Assembly (NCBI GenBank): GCA_028753945.1
Contig: JAPNXP010000002.1
Location: forward strand, 3,968,001 to 4,032,000
Source: Hexactinellida sp. DTS-2022
Lineage: Eukaryota > Porifera > Hexactinellida
Length of the DNA: 64,000 nt
Reading direction: 5' to 3'
Part shown: positions 53,401-61,408 of the stretch, piece by piece
How the letters are laid out: each line of letters starts with the position of its first letter
Numbering within the stretch: position 1 is the stretch's first letter
Position numbers and translations under genes: made by a program
Notes under the pieces: model-generated
What the model saw: the letters and a program-made list of their open reading frames with translations, nothing else
The model's database searches: none
Told to the model about the DNA's origin: nothing

Positions 53401-54795
53401 AACTGCAAAATTGATAAATTATAGGTTTAAGGACGTTTCCAGTTGATTCTTTTGATGATAAGAAGCAACTATAGTCAAAGGTGTCCTTGCAGTGCCACTG
53501 AAACTCCACTAACTCACTTAGCATTCCTTTATTAGCCTAATATCGAGAAAAACCATTTTTTGATGCCATAATTGTCGAAACTTCAAAATTGATAAATTAG
53601 TGGTCTAAGGTACTTTCAAGTAGTTTCCTTTGATGATAAGAAGTATTTATCGTAAAAAGTGTCCTAACAGTGAAACTGAAATGCCACTAACTCAATTAAC
53701 ATTCATTTATTTAACTAATATCGAGAAAAACCAATTTTTTTTTTCAATGAAAGCTAAAAAACTACCAAATTGCTAAATTAGAGGTTTAAGGACGTTTCCA
53801 GTTGTTTCTTTTGATGATAACAAGTAATTTTAATCAAAGGTGTCCTAGCAGTGCCACTGAAAATCCACTAACTCAATTAGCATTCCTTTATTAGCCTAAT
53901 ATCGAGAAAAACCATTTTTTGTGTACTATGACAGTCAAAAACTCCCAAATTGGTAAATTAATGGTTTCAGGACGTTTCCAGTGGTTTCTTTTGATGATAA
54001 GAAGTATTTATCGTCAAAAGTGTCCTAACAGTGACACTGAAAATCCACTAACTCAATTAGCATTCCTTTATTAGCCTAATATCGAGAAAAACCATTTTTT
54101 GTGTACTATGACAGTCAAAAACTCCCAAATTGGTAAATTAATGGTTTCAGGACGTTTCCAGTGGTTTATTTTGATGATAAGAAGTATTTTTCTTCAAAAG
54201 TGTCCTAACAGTGCCACTGAAATGCTACTAACACAAACATATTCATTTATGAGCCTAATATCGAGAAAAACCAATTTTTGTGTTCTATGAATTTCAGAAA
54301 CTCCCAAATTGATAAATTAGTGGTCTAAGGTAGTTTCAAGTAGTTTCCTTTGATGATAAGAAGTAATTATAGTCAAAGGTGTCCTAGCAGTGCCACTGAA
54401 ACTCCACTAACTCAATTAGCATTCATTTAATAGCATAATATCGAGAAACACCATTTTTTGTGTGCTATGAATATCAAAAATTCCCCTATGGTTTCAGCAC
54501 GTTTCCAGTTGTTTCTTTTGATGATAAGAAGTATTTATCGTCTAAGGTGTCCTAACAGTGACACTGAAATGCCACTAACTCAATTAACATTCATTTAAGA
54601 TCCTAATATCGAGAAAACCAATTTTTGTGTTCTATGACAGCTAAAAAACTACAAAATTGATAGATTAGAGGTTTAAGGACGTTTCCAGTTGTTTCTTTTG
54701 ATGATAAGAAATAATTATAGTCAAAGGTGTCATAGCAGTGACACTGAAACTCCACTATCTCAATTAAAATTCATTTCAGAGCCACATTCCGAGAA
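44478..54795 (-). repeat. Satellite array, orientation R, segment 9: 2,504-bp higher-order repeat domain and right edge
   Basis: A 14-monomer unit repeats with a 2,504-bp period. A marker (TTGTGTACTATGACAGTC before TTGGTAAATTAATGG) falls at about 45,690, 48,194, 50,698 and 54,099, with one extra at 51,595 (897 bp, five monomers, a partial unit). Units are almost identical over kilobases, far more alike than adjacent monomers are. The array ends within a monomer at about 54,795, after GAGCCACATTCCGAGAA. Confidence 0.97.
46116..46148. other. Representative monomer dyad (hairpin)
   Basis: One example of a structure present in nearly every monomer. The left arm CTTTTGATGATAA (46,116-46,128) pairs with the right arm TTATCGTCAAAAG (46,136-46,148) around the 7-nt loop GAAGTAT, with one mismatch in 13. 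In orientation F the same dyad appears as TTTGAYGATAAATACTTC followed by TTATCATCAAA. It could be a protein-binding site or a secondary-structure element. No CENP-B box was found. Confidence 0.7.
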
Positions 54796-54919
54796 TTTTT
54801 TTGCTCAACCATGGATATTCTTAAATTTGAATGACTGTTTTATCCATGGTCCAATAACATATTTATTATTTAAATTACAATTAACTAAGTTTCAAAAATA
54901 TAATTTTCAAATCTTCTAA
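54796..54919. other. Transition DNA between satellite and Helentron, with a perfect 10-bp inverted repeat
   Basis: After the satellite breaks off, unique AT-rich DNA follows. ACCATGGATA (54,808-54,817) and TATCCATGGT (54,841-54,850) are perfect reverse complements around a 23-nt loop. The Helentron frame becomes open only from about 54,920. The element's exact 5' end is not identifiable here. Confidence 0.6.
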
Positions 54920-56640
54920 TGAGATTTCCCTAGATATGATAGGAGATGTAGCACTAACATCCCTCTGCTCCTTCTCAAATACACACTGGTGGAGACAGCT
55001 AGTCTTAACAGTGCTATCAGTATTTGTATGAGACAAACAAAGTCTACAGACGGACAGGCTATAACTGTGTCTAATGTTCTCAATGACGAGAATCTAGAGA
55101 GAATGGTTGAGGACGATGAGGCTTTTAAGTTCTTGAAACAAGTCCGTCTACCCCTGCATTCTGGCAGCAGAAACAGAGAGAGCTGATGTCTATGATAAGA
55201 CAGCTGGGATGTCCCACGTTCTTTCTAACTCTTTCTGCTGCTGAGACTAAATGGCTAGAGCTACTCAGGATACTGAAACAGATACTAGATGACGTAAAGC
55301 TGTCTGTTGAAGAGGTTCTGGAATTCCAGTGGAGCGAGAGAGCAGATCCGAAAAGGAGAGATCCAGTCACTTGTGCTAGGTACTTTCATCACCGCTCCAA
55401 GGAGCTATTTAAGGTGCTTCGATCAGAGGTTAGTCCCCTTGGTAAATAGACTGATTACTATATGAGGATAGAATTTCAGCAAAGAGGGTCCCCACATGTG
55501 CATTCATTACTTTGGGTACAAGATGCCCCTAAGTATGGCCACAATTCGTTACCTGAAGTAATAGAATTTATTGATCGTACTATCTCAGTTAAATTGCCAG
55601 ATGAGACTAGTATAATAACTGAGGATGACATTAAGTTACAGCGACATAAGCACACAAATACGTGTTATAAGAAAAAGTCGTTTCGGCGCTGTAGGTTTGG
55701 TATTCCGTACCCTCCAATGGTATCAACTAAAATTCTAGAACCATGGGAGTTTGCTGCCAGTACGGCTACCAAGGAGGAGATAGCTGCTAATACAGCTCTT
55801 AAGGAGACTGCTAAGAAAATATATTCTCTAATTGACACCTATGATAAGAGCGATACTGAATTAGGTAGTATAACGATACAGGATTTCTTTAATGAACTCT
55901 ATGTTACCGAAGAGCAATATATAACTGCGTTGAGATCTTGTATAAATAGACCAACTATATTTCTGAAACGAAATTTGAATGAAATGCGGATCAATGCTCA
56001 TAATACGACTATTTTGCATTTATGGAAAGCTAATATGGATCTCCAATACATATTGGATCCATACGCTTGTGCGGTATACGTTATTTCGTATATCGGAAAG
56101 TCCCAGGGTGGGATGTGTAAGTTAATGAGAGATGCCTTAATGAATCTGAAAGCAGGCAATGCCACTATCAAAGAGAGACTGAGGGGAATTGCATACAAAT
56201 TTCAGAGCTGTAGCGAGGTATCAGCTCAGGAGGTTTCTTACCATCTCCTCAGTCTCCCTCTCTCTAAGTGCAGTAGAGCTAATGTCTATATTAACACCAG
56301 TCCTGCTAATAAACGGGTTCGGATACTCAAGTCCAAACCCTTTCTAATGGGTATGGAGCAGGATTCTGTAGATATACTTCTGTCAGGTCTAATTGAGCAC
56401 TACATGCCACGACCTGACGAGTTAGAGGAAACATGCCTAGCAGAGTTTGCCGCTTGGTATGAATTCCAATCTAATAAGCGAATATGTAAAATTAATCCCG
56501 ACTTTGATGAGGAAAATATGGAAGACGAGGCAGCGTCCCTGAAAAATAATCCGACACTATTTCCTCTCAAAGATACTGGTTTTATGAGACTCCGTCGAAA
56601 AGCTAAAATTATCCGGGTTAGAAGGTATAGTATTTACAGG
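54920..56640 (+). pseudogene. Helentron Rep region (Helitron_like_N, HUH nuclease), broken
   Basis: In Helitrons and Helentrons this part nicks and joins DNA in rolling-circle transposition. Visible landmarks are the QLGCPTFFLTLSAAE block at about 55,198-55,245; RGSPHVHSLLW with the HUH histidines at codons 55,495 and 55,501; a metal-site-like HKHTNTC...CRFGIPYPP stretch; and YVISYIGKSQGGM with the two candidate catalytic tyrosines at codons 56,077 and 56,089 (Y-x3-Y). Lesions are a frameshift near 55,140 (before the WQQKQRELMSMIRQ block), an in-frame TAG at 55,447-55,449 just before DYYMRIEFQQRG, and a frameshift near 56,637. The stretch 55,462-56,640 stays open for nearly 400 codons with all key Rep residues present. 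The first codons in the open frames are GTG or internal ATG, so no true start is assigned. The family call is secure. Confidence 0.9.
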
Positions 56641-57880
56641 ACGAAGTTAACTTTTATAGAGAACAGTTAATGCTGTTTGTACCATGGAGAACTGACACTA
56701 GTGATACTGACAATATCGACTTTAAGTCTATGTTTGCTACCCATGTTACTCTGATTACTCAGAATAGGGAACTATTTGAAAGCAACACCAATCCGCAATT
56801 GACGTGGCTATTAATATCCTCAAGGACTTGGACCCTGATGAGCTCAACTTTGATTGAATTGCTATTGAGGAAATAATGAACAATGAGGGTGCAGTGGTTA
56901 TTGAGGATACTGACTTCCAGGTAGACAATCCAGGAAACGACAATTCCTGGACTGTAGATCCCAATAGTGACCCCGGTACTAAATCTGTAGGAGGATTCTT
57001 CACTATTCCTAACATGAATACTGAGGAGGTATTCCTTGAGATGCGTCGCAGTTTGAACAAAGTTCAGCGTACTGTATTCCTCCACACTCTGCACTGCTTT
57101 AACTGAGGATGACACAAATCTTTTTACCAGTATAATTATTGCGAAAGATTCTTATGAGAAACTTCCCATAAAGTCTATCCATTTGTTTAGTACAAACGCC
57201 AGTGTTAATGCTTATAACGAGATTGTTCTCAATGCTTTAACCACTGAAGGTTTTAGATTTATAGCTATTGATTCTTTAGTAGGAGATACTGCTGGTGGTG
57301 TTACTGACTAGCTGAGTTACCTTATTAATCACCTAAAGGAATGTGACACCCAGGGACTACCCTATGAGCTCTTCTTGAAGCTGGGCGCTATATACCTCAT
57401 GACAGTGAATAACGATATACAAGATGGTCTGGTTAATGGGGCTACTGGAATCTTGACGAGAATAGTGTATGGAACCAAGAGCGATTCTCTGGAACGAGCT
57501 CCCTGCATCCTCTGGATGGAGTTTGACGATCATACAGTAGGAAAGGATAAACGAGCAAAGTCTCAGCATCGTTATCTTAGAGATAGTGCAATTCCAAGGA
57601 ACTGGACTCATATTGGATTAGAAACGCGACGTTTCCAGAGAGGGAAAGCCGTGAGTTGTTATACGATAGTTAGGAAGCAGTTTCCTTTCATAGTAGCCGA
57701 AGCTCTTACAATTCACAAGAGTCAAGGCGATACTTACGATTGTGTTGTAGTGCATATAGAAATACGTATGCTACGTAATGCGTTATAACCGCGCTCAGTA
57801 GGGCTAAATCTGCATCTGGTCTTTTGTAATTGGTAATCTAAAAGTAACTAATAAGTTATCTGAAAAAGATCCTGTCCACT
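56638..57880 (+). pseudogene. Helentron helicase region (PIF1-like), core deleted
   Basis: It continues from the Rep part in a new frame with DEVNFYREQLMLFVPWR, a typical Helitron linker. A frameshift near 56,800 and an in-frame TGA at 56,855-56,857 follow, then the start of the helicase (LNKVQRTVFLHTLH). At about 57,098 the sequence jumps directly to LTEDDTNLF, so the Walker A and B motifs and the next helicase motifs are absent, an internal deletion of perhaps 0.7-0.9 kb by comparison with the family. The C-terminal motifs are present: LKLGAIYLM (57,375), GLVNGATG (about 57,428) and TIHKSQGDTYD (57,708), then ALSRAKSASGL in a shifted frame. An in-frame TAG lies at 57,309-57,311, and frameshifts occur near 57,775 and 57,830. 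No ATPase activity is possible. Confidence 0.88.
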
Positions 57881-58560
57881 TAGAACTTAAGCGGTTAAGA
57901 GAACACTGTGATATTATGTGGTCTATTCCACTAACTAGTCCAGATATCTATGTACACAATGTTCGTTCATTGAACAAACACTGGAAAGACTTGACCGTGA
58001 ATCAATTCATAGTACAATCCCAAGTGTTAATCTTGCAGGAGACAATGACTTTAGCCACTGATAACTTTAATATCCCTGGTCATACTCTCATTGGTAGAAT
58101 TGATAGTAGTGCTAGACTTCCTGGTTCTGGTACACACATATACTCCCGAAATCCAGCGGTGTGTAAGTCTTTAGTTGCACACTCAAGCTGTCATAATGGC
58201 GCTAGGATCGAGATATTGATTATCCAGTTCTATGATCCCATCATAATCGATAAGCCTATCGTAGTAATGTCTATATACCGATCACCACAATCCCCAATAA
58301 AGGAATTTTACTCGGAACTTGATCAGGTTTTATGTAAAATTGATAACTCTGATCCCTTGATAATTACTGGGGACTTCAATATAGATTTATTTGCGCGATC
58401 TCTTGAGAGAGATACCTTGATAGAGTATTTTGCAAATAAAGGGATGATGCCATCTTTGTCTGGAGTATCCACTAACTATGGATCTCAGCTTGATTGTGTA
58501 TTCACTAAAACTTGACCTGTTCATCTGGTTTTTATGAATCATACTTTAGTGATCATAAGC
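57829..58560 (+). pseudogene. Helentron apurinic-like endonuclease (EEP fold), one frameshift
   Basis: This is an endonuclease of the exonuclease-endonuclease-phosphatase type, as found in Helentrons and non-LTR retrotransposons. The frame runs in from the helicase tail (VIGNLKVTNKLSEKDP). From 57,916 it shows VHNVRSLN (Asn codon 57,958), LQET (Glu at about 58,039), YRSP, TGDFNID (Asp-Phe-Asn at about 58,372), and the ST-Y-G-LD-VF block ending near 58,503. The catalytic SDH is at 58,548-58,556 but in another frame, so a frameshift lies near 58,508. The active-site set N/E/D-N/SDH is otherwise complete. No reverse transcriptase follows, and the fusion to helicase and OTU argues against a LINE. 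Confidence 0.87.
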
Positions 58561-59393
58561 CAATGTTGATTTCTCTTGGAACTGTTGTTAGTGACTGTAG
58601 TAATGTGGATAATAAACCAATTATATCACATGCTACTAGTCAACATGATATTATTGATATTGACCAAATACCAATTGATAATACAACCAAGGATATTCAT
58701 GATGTAAATGTTAGTCATGTATACATCCCTACTCCTATGCTGTCTCCCGTAAATACATATGGCAATGCTAATTCATTCACATTTACGATGAGACAGTCAT
58801 TAGCAGCATGCATTAATCTACAGAGAATACCTTTAAGACCGACTAACTATACTGGGTCTAGAGTCTCAGCTACTGGTTATTATGATTTTATGCGTACAAA
58901 TATAAGAGATCGGTTTAATTTCAGGATAGTTCCTGTAATAAGTGATGGGAATTGTTTCTTTAGAACACTGTCTCCCATAATTTTCGGTGATGAAAGTGAG
59001 CATCATAATATCCGTGGTTCTCTAATAGACACATTTGAACAAAGTCCTTATGTTGCTGCTTTCTGTGGCATCCAACGCTATAATGCAGTTGCTATTCAGC
59101 AACACTTGAGTAATATGCGGCGTAATTACTCTTGGGCAACTGTGAATGAAATTATTATCTTTGGAATCTTAGCTTGTATTAATGTTAGTTACATTAATGC
59201 TGTTGATACAGACCCTTCTAAGTGGGTAATAACTGATGTGTCTACTGAGAATACTCTCGGTAAACCAAATGATCCAATATATGGAGGGAGACACCTTGTT
59301 GTGTTGTTTCATAGTATTAATTTCTCTGGATCTTGTTGTAATCATTATGACGCATTGTATCCTATTAACAGTATTAATAGTCCTGTTACTTAA
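58512..59393 (+). CDS. Helentron OTU-like cysteine protease domain (open C-terminal part of the polyprotein)
   Basis: The frame is open from the endonuclease SDH motif to a TAA at 59,391-59,393, 293 codons without a lesion. Residues 1-25 are the end of the endonuclease. Residues about 26-125 form a low-complexity linker rich in I, D, N and S. The OTU domain occupies about 136-285: ISDGNCFFRTLS places Asp at codon 58,944 and Cys at 58,953, a WATVNEI block follows, and NHYDALYPI supplies the His at codon 59,343. Asp, Cys and His are the expected OTU triad. OTU domains are known in Helentron/Helitron2 proteins, where their role is not settled (polyprotein processing or deubiquitination are suggested). 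The open frame starts with TTG and is not an independent gene. It is the end of the broken polyprotein. Confidence 0.85.
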   Translation: MTCSSGFYESYFSDHKPMLISLGTVVSDCSNVDNKPIISHATSQHDIIDIDQIPIDNTTKDIHDVNVSHVYIPTPMLSPVNTYGNANSFTFTMRQSLAACINLQRIPLRPTNYTGSRVSATGYYDFMRTNIRDRFNFRIVPVISDGNCFFRTLSPIIFGDESEHHNIRGSLIDTFEQSPYVAAFCGIQRYNAVAIQQHLSNMRRNYSWATVNEIIIFGILACINVSYINAVDTDPSKWVITDVSTENTLGKPNDPIYGGRHLVVLFHSINFSGSCCNHYDALYPINSINSPVT

Positions 59394-59604
59394 AATATGG
59401 TTGCGTCTAGAAGTGTGTATGATTGATAACTGTGTTTACAATGGTCCAGAAAGACCCGACTTGTATACTTTAATTAGTGGTAATTACACAGAGTGTTATA
59501 GCACTTGAGTTGTGTTCTGTTGTACCTATTTATTATTATATAGCTTTATTTGTATATTTGATATGTGTACAATTAATATATTTATCTGGGCTTGGTTCTG
59601 TCCA
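59394..59604. other. Noncoding DNA after the OTU frame, including one arm of a dispersed inverted repeat
   Basis: No coding signal was found from the OTU stop to 59,538. From 59,539 to 59,603 the complement reads GGACAGAACCAAGCCC and onward to AATAAAGCTATA, a sequence repeated on the + strand at 63,659-63,723. Confidence 0.6.
59539..59603 (-). repeat. Dispersed 65-bp repeat, copy 1 (inverted relative to copy 2)
   Basis: The complement matches 63,659-63,723 with about seven mismatches over 65 bp. It contains AAGCCCAGATAAATATAT and ends AAATAAAGCTATA. It lies just downstream of the minus-strand Helitron-type ORF fragment, so it may be part of the same mobile element. Confidence 0.75.
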
Positions 59605-60054
59605 CTATGCTAGTTGCTCGTCAGTCTGAGAGCTTAAATAGACCGACTGGTATTCCCTCTGATTATCGAGGCGCTCAGCAGTCTGCTCGCCAGTCTGAGA
59701 CTCTAAATAGACCGACTGGTATTCCCTCTGATTATCGAGGCGCTCAGCAGTTTGCTCGTCAGTCTGAGACACTAAATAGACCGACTGGTATTCCCTCTGA
59801 TTATCGAGGCGCTCAGCGGTCTCCTCGTCAGTCTGAGAGTTTAAATAGGCGGACTTGTATTCTCTATTCATCAGGAGCCGAGCAGTGTGCTTATTCTCCG
59901 ACTCGCCATCGCGTAGAGCACTCTGAAGCTCTCTTTGCTTATCGAGGCGAAGTCGGGTTTGGTCTTTGATCTCGTTAGCTCGCTCCCAACGTTTCCGCTC
60001 TCAGTCTGTTTTGTGTTTCCCACCCTGTACCCCAGGTTTTGGATTTGGAGGCAT
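59605..60054 (-). pseudogene. N-terminal fragment of a Helitron-type protein with 23-residue repeats, one in-frame stop
   Basis: Read from the ATG at 60,054, the frame gives MPPNPKPGVQGGKHKTD, then TGA at 60,001-60,003, and continues in the same frame as ERKRWERANEIKDQ and on to a TAG at 59,605-59,607, 150 codons in all. The second half is four copies of a 23-residue unit of the type QTDEQTAERLDNQREYQSVY. Arg/Glu-rich repeats with a (S/Q)ETDEQ...ERL..QREYQ pattern are common at the start of Helitron proteins and related animal proteins, upstream of the Helitron_like_N domain, which is missing here. The fragment is on the strand opposite to the Helentron, so it is from another copy or a rearranged end. 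Family assignment rests on pattern only. Confidence 0.6.
59619..59890. repeat. 69-bp minisatellite, about four copies
   Basis: The unit CGTCAGTCTGAGAG...AGCAGTCTGCT starts at 59,619, 59,688, 59,757 and 59,826, an exact 69-bp period (23 codons). The last copy is diverged. The period keeps frame on the minus strand, where it encodes the 23-residue repeat. Confidence 0.93.
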
Positions 60055-60490
60055 GGTAATATCAATATGAGAAAACTAATATATGGGAAATAGTACTGAA
60101 AGTATATATATATATAGGAGACCGTAGGCTGACTGCCATAAAAGTAGTATCTAGGATTCGTGTCAACATAAACAAACGCAAACTTCTATATTAATTAAAT
60201 TCAGTATTAGTAGTCAAGATAAGTGTAGTAAACAAACAATACACCATCACCTGAACTATTCTGCATTCTATAACCAAACAAATCAGATTGATATGTAAAT
60301 ACTATACATGCTTATGTGATTGACGTATGCTAAAACATCATGAATGGAAATAAACTGATTGAAGCCAAACTGGAAAACCAAGTAGGCAATTTAGGGAATA
60401 TTGTAGCTGAAGACTAAATCATCAAACCTCAATATGTGCAATGATGCAGCAATTGGAGGTTAAATTTTTGTTATTGCCTGGCTCAGATTA
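60055..60490. other. AT-rich intergenic DNA without a recognised gene
   Basis: It contains a (TA)7 run at 60,103-60,116, about 50 bases upstream of the minus-strand ATG at 60,054, which could act as a TATA element but may be simple repeat. Nothing else is recognised. Confidence 0.5.
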
Positions 60491-60492
60491 AA

Positions 60493-60806
60493 AGCGAATA
60501 ATATTAAAAGAAAAACAGGCAATAGAATAGACAAATGATTGATTGGTTAAATTAATTTATTTTCAATCAATCAAATTGGAGCCTCAGAAAATCTTTCTAT
60601 CATGCACAATCTATTTATACTAATTGAAGAAATCTGCTAATCCCTACTAACAAACCCTCGAATTTAATTGGCTAACATATTTTGTCACCTTCAAATGTGA
60701 ATATTTATTTCTCTTCAAAAACCAAAAGATCGTTGTCGCAGTACAAAATTACCCCTGTATACAAATTTTCAGCTTTCTGGGACTCGTAGTCTTTCCAATT
60801 AATTCT
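60493..60806 (-). repeat. 314-bp direct repeat, copy 1
   Basis: It matches 61,077-61,390 at a constant offset of 584 bp with about 15 differences. The complement starts AATTAATTGGAAAGACTACG, carries a short open frame with a stop overlapping AATAAA, and contains a 10-bp inverted repeat (TGATTGATTG...CAATCAATCA) near 60,536-60,574. The ends are not TG...CA, and no primer-binding site follows, so it is not an LTR by these criteria. Confidence 0.9.
60705..60806 (-). CDS. Possible terminal exon or ORF tail, copy 1, unknown protein
   Basis: The complement of this piece encodes NWKDYESQKAENLYTG and on to DLLVFEEK, then TAA within AAATAAATATT, a possible poly(A) signal. Immediately upstream on the minus strand is TTTGTTTGTTTGTCCAG, a pyrimidine-rich tract ending in AG that resembles a splice acceptor. 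The frame is open further upstream to 60,923, but that part is simple repeat and hairpin DNA. The same piece, with AG before it, occurs at 61,289-61,390. I do not recognise the protein. Confidence 0.3.
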   Translation of the reverse strand, partial: RINWKDYESQKAENLYTGVILYCDNDLLVFEEK

Positions 60807-61076
60807 GGACAAACAAACAAACAAACACACAAACACGAAACAAATACACAAACAAACAACAATTCCTCTTTTTATATACGAGCCCTTCGGTCTCGGTCGC
60901 TTCGCGACGGATCTCTCTCTCACAAAAGTCGCTTTTCGACTTTTGTTCGTTCGTATTAGGCACTACGCGATACAATTAACGGCCGCTTCGCGGCCTTTGC
61001 CTCCCCAAAAGCAATCACATTAATAATGAGTTTTAATAGCTCAATAAATTTCAGTTGCACGATAAGAAAGCTCGAA
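60807..61076. other. Spacer between the direct repeats: CAAA-rich tract and hairpin cluster
   Basis: From 60,808 to 60,860 there is an (ACAA)n-like tract. From 60,880 to 60,995 there are four short GC-richer hairpins, described separately. The rest, 60,996-61,076, is plain AT-rich DNA. Confidence 0.7.
60880..60995. repeat. Cluster of four stem-loops, three with a TTC loop
   Basis: Hairpins: GAGCCC-TTC-GGTCTC at 60,880-60,894 (one mismatch), GTCGC-TTC-GCGAC at 60,896-60,908, CAAAAGTCG-CTTTT-CGACTTTTG at 60,923-60,945, and GGCCGC-TTC-GCGGCC at 60,981-60,995. The last three stems are perfect. Such GC hairpin clusters in AT-rich DNA resemble those of some mitochondrial genomes and of mobile hairpin elements. 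No mitochondrial gene is nearby. Confidence 0.8.
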
Positions 61077-61390
61077 TCAAAATAATACTAAAAGAAAAAC
61101 AGGCAATAGAATAGACAAATTATTGATTGGGTAAATGAATTTATTTTCAATCAATCAAATTGGAACCTCAGAAAATATTTATATTATGCACAATCTATTT
61201 ATACTAACTGATGAAATCTGCTAATCCATACTAACAAACCCTCGAATTTAATTGGCTAACATATTTTGTCACCTTCAAATGTGAATATTTATTTCTCTTC
61301 AAAAACCAAAAGATCGTTGTCGCAGTACAAAATTACCCCTGTATACAAATTTTCAGCTTTCTGGGACTCGTAGTCTTTCCAATTAATTCT
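61077..61390 (-). repeat. 314-bp direct repeat, copy 2
   Basis: Second copy of the repeat at 60,493-60,806, offset 584 bp. On the minus strand it directly follows the broken coiled-coil ORF (61,887-61,409). Copy 2 is therefore probably in the original context, and copy 1 plus the spacer look like a partial tandem duplication. Confidence 0.9.
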
Positions 61391-61408
61391 TAAAATCGAA
61401 AAGATTGA

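Larger units (their letters stand above)
54796..59600 (+). mobile_element. Decayed Helentron-type rolling-circle transposon
   Basis: One long polyprotein can be followed on the + strand through changes of frame: Helitron_like_N and Rep (54,920-56,640), a PIF1-like helicase with its core missing (56,640-57,880), an AP-type endonuclease (57,900-58,570) and an OTU-like cysteine protease (58,800-59,393). A Rep-helicase protein joined to an endonuclease and an OTU domain is the known Helentron or Helitron2 arrangement. Base composition is near 40% G+C, richer than the satellite. The outer limits are approximate: the left limit is set by the satellite break, and the right limit by the reverse-oriented debris that begins near 59,604. 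Confidence 0.85.

Noticed and set aside
1..54795. Regularly spaced repeats as a possible CRISPR array
   Set aside because: The whole 179-bp unit repeats, including what would be spacers. There is no short repeat with unique spacers and no cas gene, and the surrounding elements are eukaryotic.
1..54795. CENP-B box in the satellite
   Set aside because: No match to the TTCG....A..CGGG core was found in the monomers inspected. Centromere identity therefore rests only on array structure and is not claimed.
1..54919. About two dozen open frames of 60-100 codons in the satellite (for example 732-992, 39,763-40,068, 45,690-45,881)
   Set aside because: They read through monomers, recur with the HOR period and lack any domain. 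Their length follows from the chance phase of stops in an AT-rich repeat.
55125..57611. Minus-strand open frames within the Helentron (55,125-55,370; 56,755-57,115; 57,357-57,611)
   Set aside because: They are antisense shadows of the Rep and helicase coding sequence and have no domain of their own.
57916..59393. The endonuclease as part of a non-LTR (LINE) retrotransposon
   Set aside because: The frame runs in from a Helitron helicase tail and continues into an OTU domain, and no reverse transcriptase motifs follow.
60493..61390. The 314-bp direct repeats as LTRs of a retrotransposon
   Set aside because: The copies are only 584 bp apart, the ends are not TG...CA, and no primer-binding site, polypurine tract or gag/pol sequence is present.
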